From positions 1 through 47,643 of the forward strand of contig CALDNB010000023.1 in assembly GCA_937914775.1 (NCBI GenBank): a stretch of 47,643 nt of DNA, in the 5' to 3' direction. Positions 9,035 to 15,134 of the stretch are shown here, piece by piece. Both the position numbers and the translations under genes were made by a program. Origin of the DNA: an uncultured Clostridia bacterium. GTDB taxonomy: Bacteria; Bacillota; Clostridia; Monoglobales; Firm-18. How positions within the stretch are numbered: the stretch's first letter is position 1; each line of letters starts with the position of its first letter. Under the pieces are notes generated by a model. That model did not search any database and had not been told where the DNA came from. It was given only the letters and a program-made list of their open reading frames with translations.

Positions 9035-9071
9035 AAAAAAAGGCAAGATTCTTTTGAATCTTGCCTTTTTT
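9035..9071 (-). terminator. Original tRNA-Pro terminator, now detached
   Basis: GGCAAGATTC (9042-9051), TTTT loop, GAATCTTGCC (9056-9065), with A- and T-runs on both sides. It directly follows the displaced tRNA 3' end when read on the minus strand. Integration separated it from the tRNA gene by 36 kb. Confidence 0.8.
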
Positions 9072-9096
9072 GGTCTGAGTGGGGAGACTTGAACTC
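9069..9096. repeat. Left prophage attachment site, 28-bp direct repeat
   Basis: The 28 bases match 45101-45128 exactly. Bases 9071-9096 are the last 26 nt of tRNA-Pro (T-loop to CCA), left behind when the phage replaced the 3' end. The similarity stops at 9097. Confidence 0.95.
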
Positions 9097-9130
9097 TTAA
9101 AAAATGTTATAAAATCAAGTTTTATATGGG

Positions 9131-9151
9131 TTTTGACACCTATTTTACATC
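9131..9151. repeat. Degenerate arm-type site next to the left att core
   Basis: TTTTGACACC followed by TATTTTACATC resembles the paired TTTTGACATCA sites at the other prophage end, with a few changes. It overlaps the last codons and stop of the integrase gene. It is probably the phage-side arm site of the left junction. Confidence 0.5.
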
Positions 9152-10159
9152 TCTATTGACAAATCTATTTAGAAGTTCTGCAGTTGCTTCTTTACGCCTA
9201 CTACTTATATGAGTATAAATCTCTCTTGTGATATTTATATTTGAATGTCCCATCAGTTCCTGGGCATCTTTATCCTTTATTCCTGCTTCATACAATATTG
9301 TTGCGTAAGCATGTCTTAACTGATGGGGAGTTATTGTTAAACCTGTTTCTGCCGTGTATTTATGCCACAATCTTTCGAAATTTGAACCGTGAAGAAGTTC
9401 GCCATTCCCCGATGAAAAGATATATTCATTTTTCTTTCCCTTTGGAATTTTTTCTGCAAGGCAATCAAGCAATATTATATCTCTTATTCCTGCCTCAGTT
9501 TTAGGCGTTTTTATTTTAGGACTATTATTAGCATAAGAAACAGATTTTGTTATATGAATTATTTTATTATCAAAATCTATGTCTCCATATTGAAGTGCCA
9601 GGGCTTCTCCACGTCTGCATCCTGTATATAAAATAAAATAAGCAAACAATCCAAAAGGCACATTTACGCTTTTATTTACTATCTCAATTTGATTTGCTTC
9701 CGGCAGTTCCCTTCTTGTCTGTTTCAAGTTTTTTGGTACAGATACATAAGCACAGGGATTATTTTCCACATATCCATTTATAACTGCATACTTGAAAATC
9801 AGACTTATGATTGACAATTGAGCTTTTACAGTCTTAAAAGCAAATCCTTTTTTTGCAAATGCTTTTATAAATGCATCTATTTTAGATATACTAATGTCCT
9901 TTATAAATTCATTACCAAAATACTCGACGGCTCTGTGGCAACAAGGTTTATATCTTTTAGCAGTTGTGTCCGCAACGTCTTCATAATGTTCACGTTCCCA
10001 CTGGTCGGCCACCTCTTTGAACGTTAAGCCGTTTTTCTCTTTTTCCCGGTAATTCATTATTTTATTTATTACTTCTTTTTCTGTTTTTCCGTAAAAATAT
10101 ATTCGTTTTCCATTTATGTTTATTGACTTCTGAAGTCTGCCATCTTTTCTTTTTCCCAT
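9140..10159 (-). CDS. int: Tyrosine integrase
   Basis: A 339-residue protein with the full set of family parts. It has an N-terminal arm-binding domain (about 1-45), a SAM-like core-binding domain (about 45-145) and a catalytic domain with R182 (TGCRRGEALAL), K220, H279 and R282 (HQLRH), H305 (GHSN) and Y315 (REIYTHIS). It recombines attP with the tRNA-Pro 3' end and, with an excision factor, reverses this. It lies 43 bases inside the left att site and is last in a minus-strand operon behind the immunity genes. An AGGGTGA ribosome site supports the start. Confidence 0.96.
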   Translation of the reverse strand: MGKRKDGRLQKSININGKRIYFYGKTEKEVINKIMNYREKEKNGLTFKEVADQWEREHYEDVADTTAKRYKPCCHRAVEYFGNEFIKDISISKIDAFIKAFAKKGFAFKTVKAQLSIISLIFKYAVINGYVENNPCAYVSVPKNLKQTRRELPEANQIEIVNKSVNVPFGLFAYFILYTGCRRGEALALQYGDIDFDNKIIHITKSVSYANNSPKIKTPKTEAGIRDIILLDCLAEKIPKGKKNEYIFSSGNGELLHGSNFERLWHKYTAETGLTITPHQLRHAYATILYEAGIKDKDAQELMGHSNINITREIYTHISSRRKEATAELLNRFVNRDVK

Positions 10160-10176
10160 AGTTTCACCCTAATATT

Positions 10177-10452
10177 TTACTTCTTTTGTTTAGCAATTTC
10201 AACAATTCTTTCGCTTATATACATATCAAGAACAAACAGTCCTCCAGGTAATGCAGTTATCATTCCTACAAAAAAGAAAATTCCCTCAACGACTTCTGCA
10301 AAAACATATTTGATTTTGTTCTTCCTGCTTTTGTTTTCCAAATAACTTATTTCGCAGCGTTTAGAGATGTATGTTGTTATTTTCATTACATACGCCAACA
10401 CTATACTAAATACAATGAAATAAAAAAATTCTTTAAATGTTATATAGTTCAT
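10177..10452 (-). CDS. Small membrane protein, paralogue of the next gene upstream
   Basis: A 91-residue protein with two hydrophobic helices (about 5-25 and 53-75) separated by a basic loop containing NKSRKNKIKY. The N-terminal pattern F-K-x-F-F-Y-x-I-x-F-S and the loop YL...KIKY are shared with the 228-residue protein encoded just upstream, so the two are diverged duplicates. The SD AAGGTG is present. It lies in the lysogeny operon, so expression in the lysogen is likely. Superinfection exclusion is possible but unproven. Confidence 0.75.
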   Translation of the reverse strand: MNYITFKEFFYFIVFSIVLAYVMKITTYISKRCEISYLENKSRKNKIKYVFAEVVEGIFFFVGMITALPGGLFVLDMYISERIVEIAKQKK

Positions 10453-10461
10453 ATTTTCACC

Positions 10462-11148
10462 TTAATATTTTCCGTGATAATAAAAATTATGGTAATCAGG
10501 TTCTCTACCGTCTGAGCGAGGAATAACACATGGAATATGACCATCAGTTATTTTTTCCATCTCTTCAGGGCTAATGCCGTTATCCTTTGCTACATCATCA
10601 AGCCCTTTTTTAAATTCTGCAATATATTGTTCTCTTTCATAATCGTACAATTCTTTTTTATCAAAATAATCAAAAGATTCATTATTGTATCTTGATTCAA
10701 AGGAATAGTATTTTTCATATCCATAATAGTCTTCATCATATCTTATTTCTAAATCGGTATCAATATCTAAAAGTCTATATGCCAATACTTTACCGTTATG
10801 GTATGCCCTTTTCATTTCTTCGGGTACCCATTTTTCTTTCAGTTTATCCATTAGTTTTCTATTTTCGTAATATTCAATACGTTCAAGAATTTTTTTGTGA
10901 TAGTTCTCTATTTCGGTATCTATTAGAGAAATAAGTCCAGGTATAATTGTAAGATACAAAAGAAACATTTTAATGATATCAATCCATACAAAAATGTTAT
11001 ATTTAATTTTATCCTTCTTTTTCTCTGTTGTTAAATAGTCTAAATAGCAATTATCACGGATAAAATCCAATACTTTTAATAAAAACGCAAAGGCAAAAGA
11101 GAATATTATATAATAAAACAAAAATTTGAAATTCAATTCTTCCATCAT
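10462..11148 (-). CDS. Membrane protein with long acidic C-terminal tail
   Basis: A 228-residue protein. Residues 1-80 repeat the two-helix architecture of the neighbouring 91-residue protein (YLTTEKKKDKIKY loop). Residues 80-228 form a charged cytoplasmic tail rich in Tyr, Asp and Glu. No enzyme motif is recognised. The start MMEELN follows AGAGGTA. It sits nine bases before its paralogue and 19 bases after the ImmA-like gene in one minus-strand operon. As a prophage-encoded, lysogen-expressed membrane protein it is a candidate superinfection-exclusion or host-modifying factor. Confidence 0.75.
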   Translation of the reverse strand: MMEELNFKFLFYYIIFSFAFAFLLKVLDFIRDNCYLDYLTTEKKKDKIKYNIFVWIDIIKMFLLYLTIIPGLISLIDTEIENYHKKILERIEYYENRKLMDKLKEKWVPEEMKRAYHNGKVLAYRLLDIDTDLEIRYDEDYYGYEKYYSFESRYNNESFDYFDKKELYDYEREQYIAEFKKGLDDVAKDNGISPEEMEKITDGHIPCVIPRSDGREPDYHNFYYHGKY

Positions 11149-11167
11149 GTTTTTACCTCTTACTTAG

Positions 11168-11395
11168 TTAATTAACATCAAAGTTTTCAAGTTGTTCCGT
11201 TGTTTCAATCTCATTAAAACAGTCATCGCAATTAATGTGTTTTAATTCGTGTTTTATTGCCCGGATTTTCCCTTCTTCTGACAAACGTGAATTTACTACT
11301 ATTGTATAGCCAGTTCCTATCGCATCAGGAACGGCACACGCTTTAACCGAATTAGGCATATTTACATAAAAATACCTAACATCATAGTTTTGCAT
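11168..11395 (-). CDS. Minimal ImmA/IrrE-like metallopeptidase
   Basis: A 75-residue protein with TIVVNSRLSEEGKIRAIKHE and the zinc motif HELKH (H49, E50, H53), as in ImmA/IrrE proteases that cleave phage repressors. It is much shorter than typical ImmA (about 120-200 residues), ending 22 residues after the motif, so the third zinc ligand is uncertain. I choose ATG 11395 because AGAGGTG at 11402-11408 would lie inside the gene if the upstream GTG were used. It lies directly downstream of the CI-like repressor, its likely substrate. Confidence 0.75.
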   Translation of the reverse strand: MQNYDVRYFYVNMPNSVKACAVPDAIGTGYTIVVNSRLSEEGKIRAIKHELKHINCDDCFNEIETTEQLENFDVN

Positions 11396-11427
11396 ATTCA
11401 ACACCTCTTTACAATTGTTGTAAGAAA

Positions 11428-11456
11428 ATTATAGCAAACAGAGTGTACGAAAAAAC
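11428..11456 (-). promoter_or_regulatory. Candidate promoter of the ImmA-integrase operon
   Basis: On the minus strand TATAAT occupies 11433-11428. It has a weak T-rich -35 about 16 bp upstream and a GTAC core (11445-11448) between them, like the other repressor-linked sites. Confidence 0.4.
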
Positions 11457-11462
11457 GGGCAC

Positions 11463-11849
11463 TTATTTTCCAAGCAGTGTTTTTATTATCTGTACTGCTT
11501 TTTCAACATCTTCTTTTTTAGCGTTTTTAGTCAAACTGAACATCATTCGTAATTCGGGATTTGTTCTTACGGCCTCCAGGTATTCGTTTAATTCCTGCTC
11601 TTCCTCCGGAGTACGCAATGAAAAGTTGTTTTTGCTTGTATTGGAATCACTTTCATCAACCCCAAGCAAATAATCTATTGAAACACCGAAAAACTTGGAA
11701 ATTTGTGGCAAATATTTTTTGTATGATTCTGTATGCCCGTTTTTCCAATTAGTAAACGCGTTTTTCTTTAGTCCCAAATAATCTGTTAGGTCCTTTTGCC
11801 TCTTATTTTGTTTTTTCAATAGTACCGAAATAATATCAATAGTACCCAA
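11463..11849 (-). CDS. CI-like phage repressor, XRE family
   Basis: A 128-residue protein with an N-terminal XRE helix-turn-helix (about 5-62: KRQKDLTDYLGLKKNAFTNW, then FGVSIDYLLG) and a short acidic C-terminal helical region. It lacks the LexA-like self-cleavage domain, consistent with inactivation by the adjacent ImmA-like protein. The start is TTG at 11847-11849 behind AAAGGGAG. It is divergent from the early genes and likely represses the promoter at 11908-11936. Confidence 0.88.
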   Translation of the reverse strand: MGTIDIISVLLKKQNKRQKDLTDYLGLKKNAFTNWKNGHTESYKKYLPQISKFFGVSIDYLLGVDESDSNTSKNNFSLRTPEEEQELNEYLEAVRTNPELRMMFSLTKNAKKEDVEKAVQIIKTLLGK

Positions 11850-11931
11850 AATTTACACTCCCTTTTTAGTAATTATTAACAAAAGTACTCAAATTTGAAA
11901 TTTTATGTTGACAGTTTCAAAAGCGGGTACT
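11821..11931. promoter_or_regulatory. Cluster of GTAC-centred operator candidates
   Basis: AGTACC (11821), AGTACCC (11841), AGTACT (11884) and GGGTACT (11925) flank the repressor start and lie in the divergent promoter region. The last sits between the -35 and -10 of the rightward promoter. The two sites at 11821 and 11841 are inside the first codons of the repressor gene. Confidence 0.55.
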
Positions 11932-11936
11932 ATAAT
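11908..11936 (+). promoter_or_regulatory. Rightward early promoter
   Basis: Perfect TTGACA (11908-11913), 17-bp spacer, perfect TATAAT (11931-11936). The spacer contains GGGTAC, a probable repressor site. Confidence 0.88.
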
Positions 11937-11973
11937 ATAATCATCAAAGACGAAACAATTGGAGTTTTTATTT

Positions 11974-12162
11974 ATGGATGTTTTCGAATTTTATGAAAGA
12001 TTAGGAAAGCGGTGTTCAGAGATTCAGGCATTAGGTCCTGAAGCAAATTGCCATTTGTGCGTTTTTAGAAAATTCTGTTACACTATTCCGTCAGACGTTT
12101 CTCCCAGTTTTCTTCAAGAAACTCAGGAGCGTCTGGAGACATATCGTACGGTAGAGGATTAA
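11974..12162 (+). CDS. Small Cys-rich early protein
   Basis: A 62-residue protein, first gene of the rightward transcript, starting at ATG 11974 with TTGGAG at 11959-11964. Four cysteines (C14, C26, C29, C35) include a CxxCx5C cluster (NCHLCVFRKFC) that could bind zinc or an Fe-S cluster. I do not recognise the family. Its last 80 bases overlap, in opposite orientation, the end of the minus-strand gene at 12083-12367. Confidence 0.65.
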   Translation: MDVFEFYERLGKRCSEIQALGPEANCHLCVFRKFCYTIPSDVSPSFLQETQERLETYRTVED

Positions 12163-12367
12163 TTAGTTCACAAGGTCTATTGTATAAATCTATTCCATTG
12201 CATTTGTGGGTTTTTAGCCAACCTTTGTAAACATTACACGTTCCTTTTTCAAAGCGATATACATTTTTATCCGGAATGTATCTATATTGTTTTTCGATTG
12301 TGACATAAATTGATTTTTTGTTACACTTGGTTTTTGTATATATATATTTATATTCCGGCATGTCCAT
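12083..12367 (-). CDS. Hypothetical protein, independently promoted, antisense to the early operon
   Basis: A 94-residue basic protein of unknown family with four cysteines. Reality is supported by a GGAGG site nine bases before the ATG and by a minus-strand promoter at 12450-12478. It converges on and overlaps the first rightward gene. It is probably expressed in the lysogen, when the rightward promoter is repressed, and could dampen early transcripts by antisense or collision. Confidence 0.65.
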   Translation of the reverse strand: MDMPEYKYIYTKTKCNKKSIYVTIEKQYRYIPDKNVYRFEKGTCNVYKGWLKTHKCNGIDLYNRPCELINPLPYDMSPDAPEFLEENWEKRLTE

Positions 12368-12404
12368 TTATAACAACCTCCATAACCTTTTGTCTTACTG
12401 AAAT

Positions 12405-12455
12405 AAAGAGCAATATTAAAATATCCTCCAAGATATACTTTGCTCTTTTATTTTA
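12405..12455. terminator. Hairpin with T-run, terminator or leader structure
   Basis: AAAGAGCAA (12405-12413) pairs with TTGCTCTTT (12440-12448), followed on the plus strand by TATTTTA. On the plus strand it could end the first early transcript. On the minus strand it lies at the 5' end of the transcript for 12083-12367. Confidence 0.55.
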
Positions 12456-12478
12456 CAACAACCGACAGTAAAAGTCAA
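12450..12478 (-). promoter_or_regulatory. Strong minus-strand promoter
   Basis: Minus strand: TTGACT (12478-12473), 17-bp spacer, TAAAAT (12455-12450). It drives the gene at 12083-12367. Confidence 0.7.
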
Positions 12479-12504
12479 TAATTGTTATATAAGGAGGTGT
12501 CAGT

Positions 12505-12699
12505 ATGCTCGGAATGGTATATTTGAGAATTAAAAACGGTTACGAAACGCAGGTGGCATTAGCAGAAAAAATGGGTGTAAAAAAACAGGTAATAAGTGCA
12601 CTTGAAAAGGGTGGTATTCATAACAGTCCTGTGTGGCAAGTGCGTTTGGCCGAATTATTTAATGTGTCTATTAGTGAAATTACAAAAGAAATTGTATAA
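12505..12699 (+). CDS. Cro-like XRE regulator
   Basis: A 64-residue protein that is almost entirely one helix-turn-helix (ETQVALAEKMGVKKQVISAL, then LAELFNVSISEITKE). AAGGAGGTG precedes ATG 12505. Size and position after the rightward promoter fit a Cro-type or early regulator. Confidence 0.8.
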   Translation: MLGMVYLRIKNGYETQVALAEKMGVKKQVISALEKGGIHNSPVWQVRLAELFNVSISEITKEIV

Positions 12700-12733
12700 G
12701 CAGTATTTCTGATTTGTTTAAGGAGGGATAAGG

Positions 12734-12868
12734 ATGAAATGGTTTAAAGATTATTTAAGTGGTATCAAAAGAAACCCACAGGAGCATTTATTTATTTTAT
12801 TATTACCTTGCATGTGTGCTTCTGTGTGTTTAATAGTTATTGGAATAATGCAATTATTGAAACAGTGA
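12734..12868 (+). CDS. Small single-helix membrane protein
   Basis: A 44-residue frame at ATG 12734 behind AAGGAGGGATAAGG, a 5' sequence that recurs before the gene at 13409. The N-terminus is basic and amphipathic (MKWFKDYLSGIKRN). Residues 18-41 form one membrane helix with two cysteines. Its role is unknown. It overlaps no other credible plus-strand gene. Confidence 0.6.
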   Translation: MKWFKDYLSGIKRNPQEHLFILLLPCMCASVCLIVIGIMQLLKQ

Positions 12869-12888
12869 GTTCGAGGAGGGATGTTAAA

Positions 12889-13083
12889 ATGTGGAAAACC
12901 ATTGCAGTTATAGCAATAGTGCTGTTATATGTATTGATGGCTATGGTAACTTGTTTTAAGTTTAAAAAGTTAAAAAAATGCACAACGGTAATTCTGTTAT
13001 ACATAGCAGAACACGTTATGCTTATTTTGATATTATTGGGATCATTACTTTTTTTATCAACACTTAAAATAATAATGCTATGA
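12889..13083 (+). CDS. Small two-helix membrane protein
   Basis: A 64-residue protein starting at ATG 12889, eight bases after GAGGAGGG. It has two hydrophobic helices (about 3-22 and 36-62) around a basic loop (FKFKKLKK). An open frame upstream to 12808 exists but has no ribosome site. The 3' end overlaps the convergent minus-strand gene at 13064 by 20 bases. Its function is unknown. Confidence 0.6.
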   Translation: MWKTIAVIAIVLLYVLMAMVTCFKFKKLKKCTTVILLYIAEHVMLILILLGSLLFLSTLKIIML

Positions 13084-13336
13084 CAGCAATAACTGTTGAA
13101 ATTACGGTACAAAATATGATGATAGGTTTTTCGTAATCATTTATGAATGAACCAAATTTACCATACCTTTTTAATCTTAGCAGTTTATTAATATGTTTTT
13201 TCAGGTTTTTAAGTTCGTCTTTAGACATAAGTTCAATGTAATTAAGTGATAGTTCGTATTTTGTACGAAACTTTATATTTTCTGATTTGTGTTTACTTAG
13301 GTTATTATAAATAGTTTTAATATAATCATTTGACAA
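13064..13336 (-). CDS. Tail-anchored helical protein, independently promoted
   Basis: A 90-residue protein. Residues 1-65 are charged and helical (NNLSKHKSENIKFR, then KDELKNLKKHINKLLRLK). The C-terminus is a single membrane anchor (IIIFCTVISTVIAVIALLF). I choose the TTG at 13334-13336 because GAGGTGA lies just upstream. A near-consensus minus-strand promoter (13355-13383) drives it, so it is likely on in the lysogen. A tail-anchored prophage protein of this kind could act at the inner membrane against incoming phage; this is inference. Confidence 0.65.
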   Translation of the reverse strand: MSNDYIKTIYNNLSKHKSENIKFRTKYELSLNYIELMSKDELKNLKKHINKLLRLKRYGKFGSFINDYEKPIIIFCTVISTVIAVIALLF

Positions 13337-13354
13337 AACAATCACCTCAATTTG

Positions 13355-13383
13355 ATTATAGCACGTAAGCACAAATTTGTAAA
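13355..13383 (-). promoter_or_regulatory. Strong minus-strand promoter
   Basis: Minus strand: TTTACA (13383-13378), 17-bp spacer, TATAAT (13360-13355), driving the gene at 13064-13336. Confidence 0.75.
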
Positions 13384-13408
13384 TGTGCAAACAAAAGGAG
13401 GGATAAGG

Positions 13409-13609
13409 ATGCCTATTTTTAACGAGGACAAGGTCACATACGCCAACAAATTAAGAGAGTCGTTTCCGGGAAAGGAATTACTGACTGTTACAGACTTATC
13501 CGTATTTTGCGGAATTAGTGATTCCAGGACGATAAAGAAAATTTTCAACATTACAAAGCCCTGCTACATAGCGGTTGAGAGAGCAGCATCGGTGTTGAGT
13601 AAACTTTAG
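13409..13609 (+). CDS. Excisionase-like or MerR-type small HTH protein
   Basis: A 66-residue protein starting at ATG 13409 behind AAAGGAGGGATAAGG. The core LLTVTDLSVFCGISDSRTIK, then the KKIFNI segment, matches a winged-helix excisionase/MerR-type fold, and it ends with a short helix. It could be the excision factor for the tyrosine integrase or an early DNA-binding protein. The family call is moderate; an excisionase role is inferred. Confidence 0.55.
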   Translation: MPIFNEDKVTYANKLRESFPGKELLTVTDLSVFCGISDSRTIKKIFNITKPCYIAVERAASVLSKL

Positions 13610-13624
13610 GGGAGGAGTGATTTT

Positions 13625-13801
13625 ATGAAAAAAGTGCAAGGCAAGGTGGAAATGATGGTTTTAAAAGAAGAACAGGTCATTGTCAAGAGGACCTGGATAA
13701 TGATTGTCAAACCCGATGGTGAGCACAGATACGAATGTTATTCTGATTACCACACGTTAGATGGTGAATACATTGGCAGTACCGGGAAGGGCAGGGATTA
13801 A
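13625..13801 (+). CDS. Small hypothetical early protein
   Basis: A 58-residue frame from ATG 13625 behind GGGGAGGAG. It is beta-rich (QVIVKRTWIMIVKPDGEHRY) with no recognised motif. It is tightly packed between neighbours reading the same way. Confidence 0.6.
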   Translation: MKKVQGKVEMMVLKEEQVIVKRTWIMIVKPDGEHRYECYSDYHTLDGEYIGSTGKGRD

Positions 13802-13803
13802 AA

Positions 13804-13959
13804 ATGTCAAAGAAAAAGCAATTGCCGTTGGACAAGGCGGTTAAGGAGTTAAACAAGTACAACAAGGAGCACGGCACAAATTTATCCTGGGGAAAATACA
13901 GTGCAATCCGGGAACTGGAAAAAGGAGGCGATAAGAAATGCAGGGAGCAAGTTACATAA
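13804..13959 (+). CDS. Small basic early protein
   Basis: A 51-residue, lysine-rich frame starting at ATG 13804, two bases after the previous stop codon. It contains LDKAVKELNKYNKEHGTNLS and a SWGKYSAIRELE segment, which resembles small phage proteins with one long helix. Its last 22 bases overlap the start of the PnuC-like gene and contain that gene's AAAGGAGG site. Confidence 0.55.
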   Translation: MSKKKQLPLDKAVKELNKYNKEHGTNLSWGKYSAIRELEKGGDKKCREQVT

Positions 13960-14150
13960 TAACCTTATTATCGATTACGGGTACCATTGCCAATGCATTT
14001 CAAAAAAAGTGGTGTTTCTATTTATGGCTTGGTACCAACACATTCTGGGTAGTATATGACATCATAATCGGCGCATACGGACAAGCGCTGCTTTATGTAG
14101 TGAACGCCGTCATGTGCGTCGTGGGGTTAATCAAGTGGAAGAAAAACTGA
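13938..14150 (+). CDS. PnuC-like half-size membrane protein
   Basis: A 70-residue protein with three hydrophobic helices. The sequence SITGTIANAFQKKWCFYLWL, TNTFWVVYD, and the end VGLIKWKKN resembles half of a PnuC/SWEET-type transporter, where each half is a three-helix bundle. The same kind of ending (LVSWLKN) closes the N-terminal half of the host PnuC at 8151-8831. It could act as a homo-oligomeric semi-transporter for an NAD+ precursor or change host PnuC. A holin-like or unrelated role is possible. AAAGGAGG precedes the start. Confidence 0.6.
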   Translation: MQGASYIITLLSITGTIANAFQKKWCFYLWLGTNTFWVVYDIIIGAYGQALLYVVNAVMCVVGLIKWKKN

Positions 14151-14171
14151 ATATGAAAGGAGAAGAAAGCA

Positions 14172-14423
14172 GTGACAAAGTTATTTGAATTTTTGCAGGT
14201 GATTACGGGGTTTATGATTTGCGGATTTATAAGCGCCTGCGACAACGGAGAGCCGATGGGACGGCAGGTGCTCCTGGTATTAGGTGGGTTTTTAGCAATA
14301 TACGTTTTCCAATGCATAAAAAAAGACTGCCAACGAATTGCAGTTCGTAAAGCAGCCAAGCAAAAAAATGACCACATTTATAGTAACACAAATCAAGACC
14401 ATTGTCAAGCAAAATCTGCTTAA
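14172..14423 (+). CDS. Small membrane protein
   Basis: An 83-residue protein starting at GTG 14172 behind AAAGGAG. Two hydrophobic helices (about 4-24 and 31-50) are followed by a basic, polar tail with His and Cys. No family is recognised. It follows the PnuC-like gene closely and could work with it at the membrane. Confidence 0.6.
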   Translation: MTKLFEFLQVITGFMICGFISACDNGEPMGRQVLLVLGGFLAIYVFQCIKKDCQRIAVRKAAKQKNDHIYSNTNQDHCQAKSA

Positions 14424-14444
14424 CATTTGTCCGGCATAGTTTTT

Positions 14445-14476
14445 AAGGTGAAAAAAGCATAGTTTTTTTCACCTTT
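14445..14476. terminator. Hairpin after the membrane-protein genes
   Basis: AAGGTGAAAAAA pairs with TTTTTTCACCTT around a short loop. The T-run is inside the stem rather than after it, so termination is uncertain. It may belong to the following hairpin array. Confidence 0.4.
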
Positions 14477-14497
14477 CTTCACTATTCTCTTTTACTC

Positions 14498-14582
14498 GTT
14501 ACGAAGTAACATATCGTGTTTGAGCATAGTGAAAACATATCGAGCAAACGAAGTTTGCATATCAAAATTTGTGAAACAAATT
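14498..14582 (+). repeat. Hairpin array A1 with ATATCG spacers
   Basis: Successive hairpins: GTTAC-GAA-GTAAC (14498-14510), TGTTT...AAACA (about 14517-14537), GCAAAC-GAA-GTTTGC (14544-14558) and AATTTGT-GAA-ACAAATT (14566-14582). They are separated by ATATCG, TATCGA and ATATCA. Stems differ while loops and spacers are constant. The array ends nine bases before the GGGGG ribosome site of the next gene. Confidence 0.75.
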
Positions 14583-14598
14583 ATATACGGGGGTTATT

Positions 14599-14760
14599 AT
14601 GTTCAGTATTATTTTAAAATTACGGCAGAAGTTCTGCAGACACAGGTACCTACGGGAATACATAAACGGATACAGAGTTATTGACGGTGCTCTGGTCCGG
14701 GCACAAAAGTACACCTGCGTTAAGTGCGGGAAAATTTCATACAAGATTGAAAGGAACTGA
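14599..14760 (+). CDS. Small basic protein with possible zinc ribbon
   Basis: A 53-residue frame at ATG 14599 with GGGGG upstream, directly after hairpin array A1. It is strongly basic with cysteines C13, C40 and C43 and H15; CVKCGK looks like half a zinc ribbon. Its function is unknown. It may bind nucleic acid. Confidence 0.6.
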   Translation: MFSIILKLRQKFCRHRYLREYINGYRVIDGALVRAQKYTCVKCGKISYKIERN

Positions 14761-14766
14761 TTATTA

Positions 14767-15126
14767 ATGAGCAGACCAAATCATTTAACAAAAATCATAT
14801 CACAACAGAGGCAACTTGCATCAGAAGTTGCTTATTCCTGTGTTAAGGATATTTTATACGTTATATCGGCATCCATTGCTTCCCAGTTATACGAGAGAGG
14901 ATACGGTAAGCAGGGCATAAAAAGGTTTATGGACGGTGTTTTCAGTTATGTCCAGGAGTTTGTTGACAATGCAAAAGGTGAATACATAGACGAAAAGGGC
15001 TACACCCAGCATCGTAACATAAAATATGCTGCAAAGCGGTTAGCAGAGAGACAGGAAGAAATTATGGGAAAAGAGCCGTTAATTTACGACATCGGTGAGT
15101 TAGTGGAACTTATTATGAAGAAGTAG
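14767..15126 (+). CDS. Hypothetical phage protein
   Basis: A 119-residue soluble, mostly helical protein I do not recognise. It starts at ATG 14767, behind AAAGGA in the end of the previous gene, and is followed eight bases later by the methylase gene. Its start (MSRPNHLTKIISQQRQLASE) and charged C-terminal helix give no enzyme motif. Confidence 0.7.
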   Translation: MSRPNHLTKIISQQRQLASEVAYSCVKDILYVISASIASQLYERGYGKQGIKRFMDGVFSYVQEFVDNAKGEYIDEKGYTQHRNIKYAAKRLAERQEEIMGKEPLIYDIGELVELIMKK

Positions 15127-15134
15127 GTGGGAAG

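Noticed and set aside
12837..13112. 91-residue minus-strand frame opposite the small membrane protein gene
   Set aside because: No ribosome site or promoter; the plus-strand frame has GAGGAGGG and a well-defined start.
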